The notes: a model not told the origin generated them from the letters alone. 20,500 nucleotides of DNA from Apostichopus japonicus (GCF_037975245.1 NC_092581.1:10859303-10879802), one strand, 5' to 3'. Counted from the stretch's first letter, positions 1-20,500 are shown. A program made the numbers and translations.

Positions 1-68
1 TTTCTGTTCATTACACACCTTTCTTGATTCGATAATGTAAGAAAGTAAATAAAACAATCCAATATTGT

Positions 69-378
69 GGGAGCGTTGTGGTCAAGTGTTTAAGGCATTG
101 GACTCGTGATCTAAGGATTGCAGGTTCGAGTCCTGGCCAGATCATTACGTTGTGTCCTTGGGCAAGGCACTCTATCTCCATTGCCTCTATTCACCCTGCA
201 GGTGTATAAATGGGGACCTGTGAGATAAAACTGTCAGTTGGGCGCGGTTTATCTGCTGCCATGTGGAGGGATTGTCTCTATGTTTGACAGGTCATCGTTG
301 ACCGGGGTAATATTGTAAAGCGCTTCGAGCCTTTGGGAAAGACGCTCTATAAAAACATGAAATTATTATTATTATTAA
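69..378 (+). mobile_element. tRNA-derived SINE, nearly full length
   Basis: The head resembles a Ser/Leu-type tRNA with an A box TGGTCAAGTGTT (79-90) and a B box GGTTCGAGTCC (123-133), the internal RNA polymerase III promoter. It continues with TTGTGTCCTTGGGCAAGGCAC, a core common in invertebrate and fish SINEs. The 3' end, AAAGCGCTTCGAGCC...GACGCTCTATAAAAA (317-354), resembles the 3' tail of L2-clade LINEs, and an ATT microsatellite ends it at about 377. It lies in the intron after exon 9, antisense to the host gene. Confidence 0.8.
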
Positions 379-589
379 AGTAAAACTTTATATTAACATT
401 ATCCAATTTTTACATTATACAACACACCCACTCGGTCAAAGCTTACAAGGAGAAGCACAATTTTGCCAATAAGTTAACTTCATTCGTGTTCTCTGATATG
501 GAAGGGACGGTAGGTTACCCCCAATTTGCCGAATATTTATCTTGGCTGCGCCTTATAATTAGTACATCATGTTATAGCATTACACTCAC
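379..589. other. Intron sequence 3' of exon 9
   Basis: Single-copy AT-rich sequence between the SINE and the exon 9 donor. No further exon of the minus-strand gene was recognised before the left edge. Confidence 0.5.
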
Positions 590-9505
<8,916 letters not shown>

Positions 9506-9511
9506 CTCGAC

Positions 9512-10199
9512 CTGGAATTATGCAAACATAAAAATAAAATAAAAAACACACAAAGGGAATGAAACGTGAACGCACTTCCTTGTTACAACAACGGTATTAG
9601 AAACAGTGACGTCAGAATTTTAACATTCAGCCCTCTGGTTTGATTACAATCCCATAACTTCTTTGCAAGGGGTTGCAGGTACGGAGTCACAGTAACCTAT
9701 TTTGTATGTATCGTAATAGTAACCTGTTACCGCAACCTACTTCAATTCGAAAGGTTTCGCACGTGATTAATTTAATGAAGTATGGGTGAGAAAAGGAAGA
9801 AGAAGAATGAAGCATATATATGATGTGCGACATTTAAAGACATTGTCTTTGTATAACATAACAATATCATAATGAACAAACTTAGACATTTTTTCGAAAT
9901 AATAAAAACTTCGTCAGAGGCTATGGATGATTCGCTCATACCCTTTGGAAACAACTTATCGACAATTTTTTTTATTTTTTATTCGCGATGTTTTTTGTTT
10001 TGTATTTTGGTCTCATTATTTGAAAGGGAACGGGCCTACAATATTTCAAACTTATGAACCGTAGTGATACTGGATCTCAACACCGAAAACTTTTCAAAAG
10101 TTTTCTTAAAAGTCAACATAAAAGATAACGTTAAAGGGATTTACCATTATTTTGTTATGAAGACGAGGTAAGGAAAATGATTATAACAAACTTGTGATG
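9512..10199. other. Upstream flank or 5' intron; nothing recognised
   Basis: AT-rich sequence 5' of the first coding exon. It includes TGACGTCAG at 9607-9615, a CRE-like site of unknown relevance. No core promoter could be placed with confidence. If the acceptor at 9512 is real, this is intron. Confidence 0.4.
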
Positions 10200-10480
10200 C
10201 CAGACACAAAATATCTGTTTGGAAAACTTGCTCTTGGTTATAATAAACTACCCATAGACTGTATGCGTGGTGGCAGACACAAAATAGCTGTTTGTAAAAC
10301 TTGCTCTTTATTATGACAAACTACCCGAGACTGTATGCGTGGTGGCAGACACAAAATATATGTTTGAAAAACTTGCTCTTGGATATATTAATTTACCCAT
10401 AGACTGTATGCCTGGTGGCAGACACAAAATAGCTGTTTGAAAAACTTGCTCTTAATTATAATAAACTACACATAAACTGA
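10200..10480. repeat. 73-bp minisatellite, about four copies
   Basis: CAGACACAAAATA begins at 10201, 10274, 10346 and 10419, a period of 72-73 bp. Each unit continues with CTGTTTG-AAAACTTGCTCTT and ACTGTATGCGTGGTGG. Copies differ by several substitutions, most in the TTATAATAAACTAC segment. The array is noncoding. Confidence 0.9.
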
Positions 10481-11126
10481 CCGACAGATCGACCGACAAT
10501 ATCACCGTGTGGGTGGCTGGTTGAGATTGTTCTTATTCTTACATATAGAAACGTGTTGTTGTCGTCAAAATGTTGAGATGTTTTTTTGTATGTAAACGAA
10601 AGTCATTTTCAATTGCCCAGTTAATAATTTAATAGTTGACTTAAGAATGAACAAAATTCGTAAAACTTGTGAAAATAAAATTTTGTAACAAAACGATAAA
10701 TTAACCTCGCAGCAGAATGTCAGCATTTTTTCAGCATTTTCCAACGAAGTGATGAGACTGCAACAAACATGCATGCAGAGAAAAAGATCATAACATTCTG
10801 ACGGCACCTTAACGTTTCCATAACTACCGGATGCAATGTCACTTTGTAAAATAGATGCAATAAATAATGTATAACCATAAGTAGAATTACTGTTTCGCAG
10901 ATCTGTTAATGAACTCTTGTATAAGTATGGAGACGTTGAGGTGCCTTCAAAATGTTAAGATGATCTTTCTCTGTAATGTATCACTTCCCTGCAAACTATG
11001 GATATGATGCACTTCAATCCACTGACGGATCCACGGTGGGGCCAATAGGAGACATGTATCGGTATACACCATACTACATTGTAGTATAACCAGCCGATTC
11101 ACACAGAGATTACAGTAACTATTGTA

Positions 11127-11367
11127 AATCTTAAAGTTTTGTACCACAGTAAATACTGGATCGTGCTGACAAATCTGATAAATCGGTATGCATCTGCTAT
11201 TAAGTTTACAGTAAGAACTGAGGATATTTGTAATTCCAACAAATCCCAAACAACTGGATTTGTTGGAATTACACATATCCTCAGTTCTTACTGCAACCCT
11301 AATAGCACATGCTACCGAATTATAGCACGATCCAGTTTTTACTGTCAGTGGTACAAACTGTAAGATC
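11127..11367. repeat. Long near-perfect inverted repeat (hairpin), 9-nt loop
   Basis: The left arm 11127-11246 pairs with the right arm 11256-11367. The inner 36 bp (11211-11246 with 11256-11291) show only one mismatch, and the loop is CAAACAACT. The outer arms pair over CGGTA-GCAT, ACTGGATCGTGCT and TTGTACCA with small indels. A weaker pairing may continue outward to about 11090 and 11400. It could be a foldback MITE, a hairpin-RNA locus or an inverted duplication. No TSD was identified. Confidence 0.85.
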
Positions 11368-11432
11368 TGTAACTGTGTTCGCTATGTGTATCGTGTGGTA
11401 TAACGGTGCAAAGAAAACTTATAAATTCATAA

Positions 11433-11600
11433 AGCGTTGTGGTCAAGTGGTTAAGGCTGTGGACTTGTGATCTAAGGCTTGCTGATTCGAGTCCTGGCCA
11501 GACCGATAAGTTGTGTCCTTGGGCAAGACACTTATCTCCATTGCCTCTCTTTACCCAGGTTTATAGACGGGGACTTTGAGAGGTAAGTTGTAAATATAGT
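11433..11600 (+). mobile_element. tRNA-derived SINE head, second copy with different body
   Basis: AGCGTTGTGGTCAAGTGG begins at 11433, with A box 11440-11450 and B box GATTCGAGTCC (11484-11494). It matches the copy at 69 through the tRNA head and the TGTGTCCTTGGGCAAG core to about 11590. After that the two copies diverge: this one runs into a GC-rich segment (GGGCGGGTGCACTG, 11630-11644) and lacks the L2-like 3' tail and the ATT repeat. It is therefore either truncated or a different subfamily. The end is uncertain and could reach about 11790. Confidence 0.75.
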
Positions 11601-11900
11601 TGCGTGCAACGGTTTGTGGCTGCACCCTATGGGCGGGTGCACTGTAGTGCCCCGGGAGGGGGGGTGCTTGAATTGTGCATACTTTGCTATGTGGATGTGC
11701 CAAGTTACCTATGACATTGTGTTAAATGTTTTAATGTCATGTGAGAATGCATTGACCTTGAAGAAGACGGTTAATATTCAACGTTAACTTTATATAACTT
11801 AATATATAAATATTTATTTATTTATTTTTTATATGTATACAATTCAATTCGTAGTGAGTTGGACAATCAAGAACAGTGGAAAAATCTTCCAGCCTCCACT

Positions 11901-12076
<176 letters not shown>

Positions 12077-13273
12077 AGTTATATAGTACATATTACCGTA
12101 CGATATATGCCTGTATATATGCACCTTTACATGCGTAAGGCATATCGACCTGACACATCTGAGATATTTACACTCTATAAACCAATGGAACGGTCGACTG
12201 ATCTTTCACAATACATGATAGAAGGAAAATATTTTTGGTGTACCAGAATTATTCAACCTCAATCAAATCTGAGGTCACATGTATGTATGTAAGACTAACT
12301 GTAGTACAAAGATCGTATCGACGTAACGCAATATAACACTGCATATATTATGTCAAAATGTATAACAAATATTGGGACGGGTACAGTTGAATCTACCCAT
12401 GTAGCTATTGGTTATAGCTCCAAGATCTATCTTAGCCAAAATCGTTATTTGTATTTTTGTGCTTAAATGAAATAGCTAAAATTTATAACAACGTAACACG
12501 TGTTAGACCATGTACATACATGGCTTGATCAGTTTGTATACTGTGAATATGAGACAATCGTTAATCAGTATAAACTGAAGTGTGTTATTACACCGTAACA
12601 TACATGTTAGACCTGTCAACAGAGGTAACTGTGGAAAAATTAATAACAGACGAATTCATTACTCAAAAGCTGTTTCAACTAATGACTGCTTATAAATATA
12701 AGTCTTATAACAAAATTATCCCTATAAATACGTTTGACTAATATTTAAGTAAACCTTGTAGAGATTGAACAAATTGCAGATTTTAAGCGTTTTGCAGTAA
12801 AGTGTCATCTGTGTACTGTTAAAATGTGGACCTTAGCGAAACCTTTATATTAGTTAGTCCAGTCAGTCATTGTGCATATGATTATGTGTTAAGTATTTTC
12901 TGTTTATATAGGCTAAGTCTTTCTTAGTAGCAACTGGTCATAAATGTATCACATTTTAAGAAATCATAACACACATCAGTTTTAACTGATAAAGCTATGA
13001 GAATCGGCAGCTCTATGATATGTACTGATGTTCTTCTCAAACAGAGGCAGAGAACACCTTGCGGCAAGCTGTACTGCCAGCCAATGACATTGTACACAAT
13101 CGGTACTACTTCACACAGGTCTGAGAAAAATGTTGTAATTCTAAAGCCAATTATCACTTTGTTCGTTTGATTGTTAAAACGTCAGTGTTCGTCCAGTCAC
13201 CATAGACTTGTCTCAAAACAACCTAATTGGTTTCAAAATTGATCCCTTAATCGGATAGCAATCGATCGAATGA
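12077..13273. other. Noncoding stretch; nothing recognised
   Basis: AT-rich single-copy sequence. Short ORFs on both strands around 12924-13157 show no domain and no in-phase splice pair. No repeat was seen. Confidence 0.45.
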
Positions 13274-13591
13274 CAAAGAAGGGTAGACGTTAATGGTCTA
13301 AAATCTGAAACAAGTTACCCCCCCCCCCCTCTCCTTAGACGTTGGCGTGACAAGTGCCGAAAAGAAACATTCAATGAAGTCTACCACCTAACAAACAAAA
13401 CCAACAAAGAAAACAGAAAAAAAATTCCCACCCGATATCCACTAAAATGGGAATTCACAAAAATTCTGTCCTCAACAGAGGAAGCCCGAGAGCACCGTAT
13501 CCGAGCATTAAGAGGTGCCAAATATAACATATTGCCACCCAAGTATAAACCATGGTTGAGCTATCCTTTGGGGGCCCTTTCACATTTATGA
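13274..13591 (+). other. Candidate terminal exon or decayed coding segment
   Basis: An open frame of 105 codons without ATG ends at TGA 13589-13591. A textbook acceptor (C12 run, then TCTCCTTAG ending at 13338) would start an exon at 13339 with 83 codons. The predicted peptide is basic and looks protein-like: RWRDKCRKETFNEVYHL, then RYPLKWEFTKILSSTEEA, then KYNILPPKYKPWLSYP, with few low-complexity runs. I do not recognise the family. It could be the last exon of a plus-strand gene whose other exons I cannot find, a retro-element or gene fragment, or chance. No clear AATAAA signal follows closely. Confidence 0.3.
13318..13329. repeat. C12 homopolymer
   Basis: Twelve C in a row on the plus strand, directly before the acceptor-like TCTCCTTAG. 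Confidence 0.9.
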
Positions 13592-15299
13592 ACCGCTCCT
13601 TACTACGCCAGTCCCCCACCCCTTCCCCTCCCCCAGATTAAATCTCTCGGTCGGAAATAGCGCTCTACTGTTCGGAGTATAGTGTTGTTTAACTATTTAT
13701 GGCGCGAAACTAATTATGACTCACTTAACTTGAACTTGAACAAATTTCATGCTTTCAAGTTACCATAGCAACGGCAAGTAAGACTAATTTGAATGTAGGA
13801 GTAAACTGACAAGTCTCTCAGCATATGATTATCTCAAAAGTGAAGCCAAACGATGTTGTGAAAGCTAGGTCTAGTTCATCACTATACGGTAACATCTTGT
13901 TTAGCGCAATACTCATATTAACTGGACTATTATTGGTTATAGTTTCCGATGACAAGACCTGAACAAATAACCCAAAATTATTGTTTCTAGAGCTTTCTTA
14001 ACGCACTTGTTGACTGTATACCAACAAACCGAAACAATGTCTTTATTTAACGATGATAGATCAAACGATTTGTGGAATTAAGACTCTTGCTATCTTTAAT
14101 ACCGAACAAAAATGCTTGTATAATTTCAACTTATTTTCGTATATTTGTAGCATAAATTTCTAGTCATGTCAGTCCCCAATTAGTAGGTACTACACGTTTG
14201 ACGTAGCAGCTATAATTTCAATTTTCATAGAAAAACGTTCCTTTTTTAGCGGTATAGAAAACCATTGATTGCTCTTCTCCCACCTACCCATTATCCAGCC
14301 CCTACCTCCACACCCGCCCCCGCCCCCCCTCCTCGTATAAGGAAACTGACGGTATATGTTTAGCAATACTATTTTAACTGTTCGATGGACATTTAGTTTG
14401 TGTTACATGACTCTGCGTGCGTCTGTATATTTCGTTGGTATGTTATTGGAAAGTACAATGTGTGAAATGCCTAGAATCTTTAGGGAAGACATTCAATCAA
14501 ATTCAATACGTATAAGTATAGTTCCCTACAATGCAAGAAGACAATTGACATATTAACGCCAACTGAAGAGGATACGAGGGCTTTTACTTTCGTCTTTCAT
14601 AGAATCCAGGAAGTCAACCTTTATGAAAAATAGTTTTAATTTAGAAACAAAAACTAAATTATAGCCAGGTATGTTTACGTTTGTTAATAACAATGAAAAA
14701 AAAGGAAATGCGTAATGCAATAATGTTTTTTTAAATAAACAATCTGAAGGTGGATTTCGTAGGTTTTGGCAAAAGGGAAATGAATTAAGTAACATCGGAC
14801 TATATATGATGCCATTATGTGCGTGGGAAATTTCCCAACTTCAATATGTTCATAATGTATATCTATATACTACGTGACCTATGTAGGAAACAATCAAATA
14901 GATAGGCCAACATCGAAACCGAACGTAACAGTGCATATATTCGGTAACGGGAATAGTTGCCAGTAAAAGTTTAATTAATAGGATATTAAATTAATAAGAA
15001 ATTTCTATTTCTATAGCTCATATATTGGGAAGATAGTGTGTTTTTAAGTATACATGCGAGTTTGAAGATTACAATATATTTTAATCTTAACTAATCAGTA
15101 TTTTACGAAGCACCTTGCAGGAAAGAAATCTCAATGGCGTAGTCGTTGATTTCATCATAATAATTTTTGTTTTCAAAAGCTTAACTTTCGTTTAAAATTT
15201 TGTTGCGTCTATTTTATGTGACAATTTTGGGACGTTATTAAGGTCAGGAACAAACCCGCGGTTATTATAAAGAGGTGGCTCGGTGTGTGGTCGTTTAAA
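13592..15299. other. Noncoding stretch with C-rich tracts
   Basis: C-rich plus-strand tracts at 13608-13635 and 14280-14336 lie in otherwise AT-rich DNA. The ORFs at 14356-14556 and 14553-14795 show no domain. No gene or repeat family was recognised. Confidence 0.45.
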
Positions 15300-15309
15300 C
15301 CCACTGGTA

Positions 15310-15522
15310 TTTTTTTGTGGGGGGTGGATGTGGGGGTGTGTGGGGGAATGAAATTTCAGACGTCAAATTGTGCATTCTGAGGTTTTTTGGTTACAAATTA
15401 TGGCTATAGTAAGGTCTACACACAAGTTTATACCAACAACTACTTTCACTATTTTGGTTTGCTGAAAAGGAGGACCGGGAGAGGAAGGAGAGGAGGGGGA
15501 GGTGGAGGGGAGGGGGGGGGTT
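15310..15522 (+). repeat. Two G-rich / homopurine tracts
   Basis: 15316-15345 is a GT/G-rich tract with four runs of four or more G. 15469-15522 is almost pure purine (GGA/GGGGA, ending in G10). Both could form G-quadruplex or triplex structures on the plus strand. Confidence 0.7.
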
Positions 15523-17100
15523 AAGACTAAATGAGAGATCTATGGGATGAAAATCATTGGTTGCTCCTTACAGACAGTTGTTCATCACCGTTTAATCCAT
15601 TTTCAGAAATAAAATGTGTATCAAAAATGTAATGTATTGATTTGTCCCATATGAAATCCTTTTTGCTTTATTTCATTATTCGTAGTGCCATTCCGATGGG
15701 CTCGCATGACAGTTTTAAGTTTTCAATAGTCTTCCCTTTAGATGTTGAATATTGTAGCAACATTTTATAGAAAATCCAACACAAACTATAGTTTTAAGTA
15801 TATTTTCATGACTAGGGAAGTCCCTAGTTGAAACGTAAGTAAAGTATTTTTACCAATAAACTAGAGAAGTGAATTTTACAATGAAAGTAATAACACATTC
15901 AGGTCAAAATCTAATCCATTCCAATTTCAACTCAAGTACAGTTTCAAGAGCTAATCTCTCAGAATAACATCACAACTTTAAACCTAAAGTTTATTGATTA
16001 TTGATCTTAATATTATTTTGAATACAAAATTATCAGAGCAACACTTGTCTGGAGTTCTTATGATGGAACAATAGCAAATTATAACCACGTGGCTACATGC
16101 AGATAACTTCGATGCGCCATCATTTCTTTGTTCCCCGGGTATCAGTCAGGGGGTCTCATGCCACAGACCTCCCCCCCCCCCAGTATAATCAGTTGAAAAC
16201 TTTGCCAAATATAGCACCATTTTGCATCAAAGCAACCTTACATAAACAAAAACACCCCTCCCCTTAGACCCCCCCCCGGAAGGCGTTTCTGAGCACGGGG
16301 TGACAAATGAAGGATCCGCCTGGGTGCCAACTATTTTAGGTACGCCACAGGTTATATATATTATAATAAAGAGAGTTTTCATGAACAGTACACCTTTAAC
16401 ACCTTGACAGACACATATCACAGCATTTGCACGAAATATTTCCATGTCGCACAAAGGTATCAAAATACGATTCAGCAACACCTTACATTCAGTTGTTGAG
16501 TTGTGTTCCAATTATTCAAAAAGCTATAGGCTTTAACTTATATGGTAAACTTTTTTTCAATTTTGGAAGACAATGATGATCGTATATGAATTTATTAAGA
16601 TTATCAATGTGAAGATGTCAAACGCATGTAACAGCATGGAGAAGGGTGTGGTTCGAGAATGTAGTCATTGATCCTGTTGGGATTGTAAAACGTACATTAT
16701 AACTTCAATATATAAATATATCACATGCATGCAGTACTCACTAAACTGTCGAAATGATGGCTTCATTTACCATGTGTGTACTTTATGACCCTCTATCTAA
16801 TCATCGTAAAATGCCGTAAACAACTCGTGTAATTTGCTATTCTTCAACCTTAAAATGAAACACGGTGTCAGCATTTAAAGGGCTTTATATAACTGACCAT
16901 ACGTCAATATGATGTTATACTGAAATCGTCTAGTGGTAAACCACAGCTATTTAGTTGCAATTAGGCATCACTTTCAACCAATCTAGCACATACACACGTA
17001 ATGTATTGTTGGATTTTTTTTACATAAAACAAATTCCGAAGATAATCTCGAAAATCCTAGTATGATTGAGTATTGTCAAATGTTTTAGTTTACCAACCCC
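15523..17100. other. Noncoding stretch; nothing convincing
   Basis: Contains C10 near 16171 and a C-rich segment at 16253-16278. The minus-strand ORF at 16227-16511 lacks a domain or hydrophobic pattern that I can identify. No splice-consistent exon was found. Confidence 0.45.
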
Positions 17101-17216
17101 AACCCCCCCCCCCCCACTGCCATCCCAAACCGAGTCGAAACCTCTTCTTCGACACACTGAAGTTTATGCTGGATACATCTTAACGTAATGTTTTTCATTA
17201 CGTAAGTATTTGTAAT

Positions 17217-17290
17217 AAGATAAGATAATATAAAATAAAATAAGATAATATATAACAGGATAATATATAATAAGTTAATATATATATGAT
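17217..17290. repeat. Degenerate TAAGATAATATA-type repeat
   Basis: Short AT-rich units (AAGATAATATA, AAAATAAAATA, GGATAATATATAATAAG) form an irregular low-complexity tract. Confidence 0.7.
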
Positions 17291-18195
17291 AACATATTGT
17301 TATTTATAGAGTATGTGGGACATTTCACGGAAGTTTACATCAGTAGTGGACCCGCGGGCCCGCATGGGGCCCACATCCAAATTTTCTGTGAATAGCGATC
17401 AGGTCTTCAAAACCTAGTTTGATGCAGACCGCAGAACTATATGATATCGGGGCAAGGTTTTAAACTATAATGATAATAAATCAACTGAAACAATGAATTC
17501 ACTGAAAGAGACAAAGGGATATGGGCCTACATGTAACTTTGGTATGTTTGTATACAAATAGGTTTTACACTTGGGATTTTTCTAGAAAACAATGAACGTT
17601 ATGATTTTTTAGTGTCCATATAATGTAATAATTTCATTTCTTCATTAGGGTTTATAGGTACATCCTTAAGTCTTTCGGCCCAAAGATTCGCTGTGGCCTG
17701 CAGTATCATTTTTTTTCCCTGAGCGGCCGGTTTACATCCATTCCCCTTTATTTTTCCAGCCCAGATGAAGCATACGGAGGTCCTAACTTGGGCTAAAGGG
17801 AATGAATGACCTAAAATGTCATTCAGTTGTTATTATATCTAATGGAACTTTTTGGTAGAAAAAACGATGAAAAAGAACTGAATTTTAAGATCTCTTTTGG
17901 CAAATGTTACTCGAAAATTTTGAACATAAACCCTCCCGGCTCTAGATTTTTGTCATAATTGTACCCCCCCCCCCACCAACAAAACAAAAACAAATTGACA
18001 CTGTACTTTGCACACTCAAAATGCACAAAATCTCAACAAAACCCTCTAAATGTAATGTACCAATCTGAACATTAAAGGGTCTGATGCAAATGAGGGCTTA
18101 AGGTATATAACCTTATCAGCCTATATAAGGGATAATCCAACTTTGAATTCATTTAAGAAATCCACACAAACGCACGAAAATCCCTCCAGGCGCCA
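17291..18195. other. Noncoding stretch; nothing convincing
   Basis: Includes a GC-rich palindromic patch CCCGCGGGCCCGCATGGGGCCC at 17350-17371 and a C10 run near 17965. No gene was recognised. Confidence 0.45.
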
Positions 18196-18216
18196 CCCCC
18201 CCCCCCCCCCCCCGCC
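18196..18216. repeat. Long poly-C run
   Basis: About 17-18 consecutive C followed by GCCC. It is the complement of a poly-Gly tract in a spurious minus-strand ORF (18121-18396). Confidence 0.85.
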
Positions 18217-20500
18217 CAACAAAAAATTGGATGCACTCCAGTCCAATTTCATCGAGACAGTAACCGTATGATCATAGCGATGTTCCGTCAAGTGAGTTAT
18301 TACGAATCCCCTTGGAATGGAAATAGATACTGCATAGGCTATGATCAGATAACCACAATATAAGTGTATACGTGCAAACGTTATAACTATTAACATCCAA
18401 TATCAATTATAGTTTAGTGAACGACAGTTAAACAGGAAAGAATACTCACCACCAATAAATGGACAGCTGAAATGATATAACTAGCCTATTAGAAGTAATG
18501 GTCTTTCTGCAGTGCCGATTAAAGGAATCAACCAAAGATCGTACAGTCACAATAAGAAAGAATGAAATCAAGTTGAAAATGAGATTAACGAGACTCGTTT
18601 TTGTAGCTTATACCTCTAAGTAGATTCAACTTGTTGTGTATGCTATAGGCCTATATGCAATATATGCGTGACACAGCCTTTGTACAATTTCCGTTCACAA
18701 GTCTATTACTGAATTCAACATATCGGTAATACCTCCCACCTGTTCCACACACAATGCTGCGAGAACTCACAAAAAAACACAAAACAAAACAAAAATCTGT
18801 ATTGCTAGTCTTTCCGCTTCGCTGCAATTTTTCAATCAAATCTCACAACCACAAGTTAACCGTGCACATATTTTGTTAGTCACGGTTGATGACGTCATAT
18901 ATAGATATATATATATATATATATTTACAGTGTTGAAAATATTAGACCACTTAACAATATCATGACAGTAGTGTGCATATAGTGTTCATTCGCAATGTAA
19001 ACCGTGCATAGGTATATATGTGTATATATATATAACATGTAATGCCTAGACGGTAAACTTTAAGAGTAGCCACGGTATCTTGGTTTTCCGACATTTTGTT
19101 CATTAACAAACTTTGAATTCAATGGAAAAGTCCATAGCAACAAGATAGGCATATGAATATCTTGTTTAAGCACAATTATCAGTTAACGATCGAGTACATG
19201 GAAAGTGGTAAGAGGGGTTGGAGTGATAGATGGAGGTTAAGGGAGTAATGGTCAATAATGTTAAACAAAATACCCCAAAGTTTTATGGAAATGAATTTTA
19301 AGATGTTGTTGAACTTAACGTTTCCTTTTTTCCCCATTTTTTTTTGTTATTCTTTCTCCTTTTTTTCGACGATATTGGAGGTCACATGCATCCTACCAGC
19401 CTAGGCTGTGGTTGTTGTTTCTAATATGTTTACAAACGTACCACATATAGGCGCCTCACTATACAGGCCGTCAATTGGTTAATTTGAATTAGATAACAGG
19501 TAACAAAAACGATATAGAAAAATAAATAACAGAGGCTTCTCGCCATATGGAACAGGCGTATATTAATCTAACACTTTTGCTTTATTTAGTGGTATACACA
19601 ATGGGTATAATATTGATATTAAATACTGCCAATGCAATCGTTAAAGATTCTTTGTTACCATTCTTTATATCCTTCCAAGATCAGTTAATTTGACAAGAGC
19701 AACTTTGGGGATAGACGAAAGACAGACACACTCCGTAGTCGACGAGAAAAGACGGCAAAAAGAAACAAACTTGAAACAGATCACTGAGGCCCGAGTGAGG
19801 TTAGGGGAGGGGGAGGGGGGGGGTGATGGCAGGGATGGAATGGCGAAGTGTATAGGTTATATATAACTTTCTTACAAAACTTGGTAGTGTTATCATAAGC
19901 CCGGTCCTTCCTGAAAGAAAGTAGGGACAGAACGAATCCTTTTAAAAAGACATGCAACTATGCAGGTACTTGCTGAAGGTTTCCTGAATTACAGTCACCC
20001 AGTTAGACTAATAATATTTTATACTATAGCATCGTTGAATATGTCGGCATAACAAACAGACCGCGAAAGTGACATCGCGTATGGTATGATGCGGTTTGTA
20101 CTGAATCTCATGTCTTCCTCTGGCCATCTCAAAGCCCTATATACTACTCGCGCCTCCCCATCCCACCCCCCCATTCCCGACCCCCACCCACACCAGCAAC
20201 CATTAAGAATGGTCACTTGAGTGTTAAATGGTCAACACTGTGTAATGAAATGCCCTTACATATTTCATACTTTTGACGTCAACAGGGCCATGACAACGTC
20301 AAACGGGTAGATAAACAGGCATGAGCAATTCCAGCTGGTAAACATTTCGTAATTATTATCATGTTATACAAGAATTAATACGCTTCTAATAATGCTCACT
20401 GTAACTTTTAAGATGTCACCGATGGAGAGGGAAAAGGACATACCTTTTGTGTCACTGCAATAATGGTATACCAGGGGGTGTAGATATCCCAAGCGCCCGG
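18217..20500. other. Noncoding stretch to the right edge
   Basis: Contains (TA)n at 18898-18924, a G-rich tract at 19797-19825 and a C-rich tract at 20150-20195. TGACGTCA occurs at 18890-18897. The ORFs at 18651-18839 and 20019-20216 look like chance. No gene, tRNA or SINE head was recognised. Confidence 0.45.

Noticed and set aside
69-140. A functional tRNA gene
   Set aside because: A and B boxes are present, but the acceptor stem does not close and the sequence continues into a SINE body, so it is a SINE head.
10200-10480. CRISPR-like regular spacing
   Set aside because: The whole 73-bp unit is repeated without unique spacers, and the context is eukaryotic: it is a minisatellite.
12924-13157. 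Minus-strand ORF of 77 residues, hydrophobic patches
   Set aside because: No splice pair in phase, no recognisable domain, and an equally open plus-strand frame.
16227-16511. Minus-strand ORF of 94 residues
   Set aside because: Includes a poly-G/C-derived Gly-rich part and no domain; probably chance or repeat-derived.
18450-18466. A 17-nt minus-strand microexon between TTTCAG and GTGAGTAT
   Set aside because: Both splice sites look good, but nothing links it to a transcript. It could at most be an untranslated 5' exon of the minus-strand gene.

Overview
This is a eukaryotic (metazoan) nuclear window. It is AT-rich, has long introns with GT/AG borders, (TA)n and poly-C/G microsatellites, tRNA-derived SINE copies and foldback elements. 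There is no operon structure. The domain set of the one clear gene, together with the SINE type, suggests a marine invertebrate deuterostome, most likely an echinoderm. That placement is an inference; no sequence comparison was run.

Positions 590-9505, minus strand, hold nine consecutive coding exons of a single gene. I assembled them by hand from splice sites, and every junction keeps the reading frame (2234 nt of CDS, 744 codons plus 2 nt). In protein order the exons encode: a signal peptide with a small Cys-containing N-terminal cap (9336-9505); four leucine-rich-repeat exons of 72, 75, 78 and 75 nt, all phase 2 (8957-9028, 7772-7846, 6970-7047, 6364-6438); an LRR C-terminal cap (5919-6088); a Ly6/uPAR-like three-finger domain split over two exons (4941-5020 and 4120-4315); and a 1318-nt exon (590-1907). 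The large exon carries a Thr/Ser/Pro mucin-like stalk with 17 copies of a 21-bp minisatellite, a poly-Glu tract, and the start of what looks like a HormR/HRM domain. The gene runs off the left edge. LRR, LRRCT and HormR in this order is the ectodomain plan of LRR-type adhesion GPCRs (ADGRA/GPR124-125-like). Here a Ly6 domain and a mucin stalk occupy the position where ADGRA proteins carry an Ig domain. The GAIN, GPS and 7TM parts would have to lie left of position 590 and are not seen.

The introns hold a tRNA-derived SINE (69-378), a diverged ~220-235 bp tandem repeat with three CRE palindromes (3040-3829), a (TA)n array (4595-4692), a ~580 bp foldback MITE bounded by TTAA (5122-5700), and a possible second MITE (8089-8569).

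The right half (9512-20500) lies 5' of the start codon and has no convincing gene. It contains a 73-bp minisatellite (10200-10480), a long near-perfect hairpin (11127-11367), a second SINE head (11433-11600), a very long (TA)n array (11904-12076), one 105-codon open stretch behind a good splice acceptor (13274-13591), and many strand-asymmetric G/C-rich tracts. A promoter and 5' untranslated exons of the minus-strand gene may lie here, but I could not place them.
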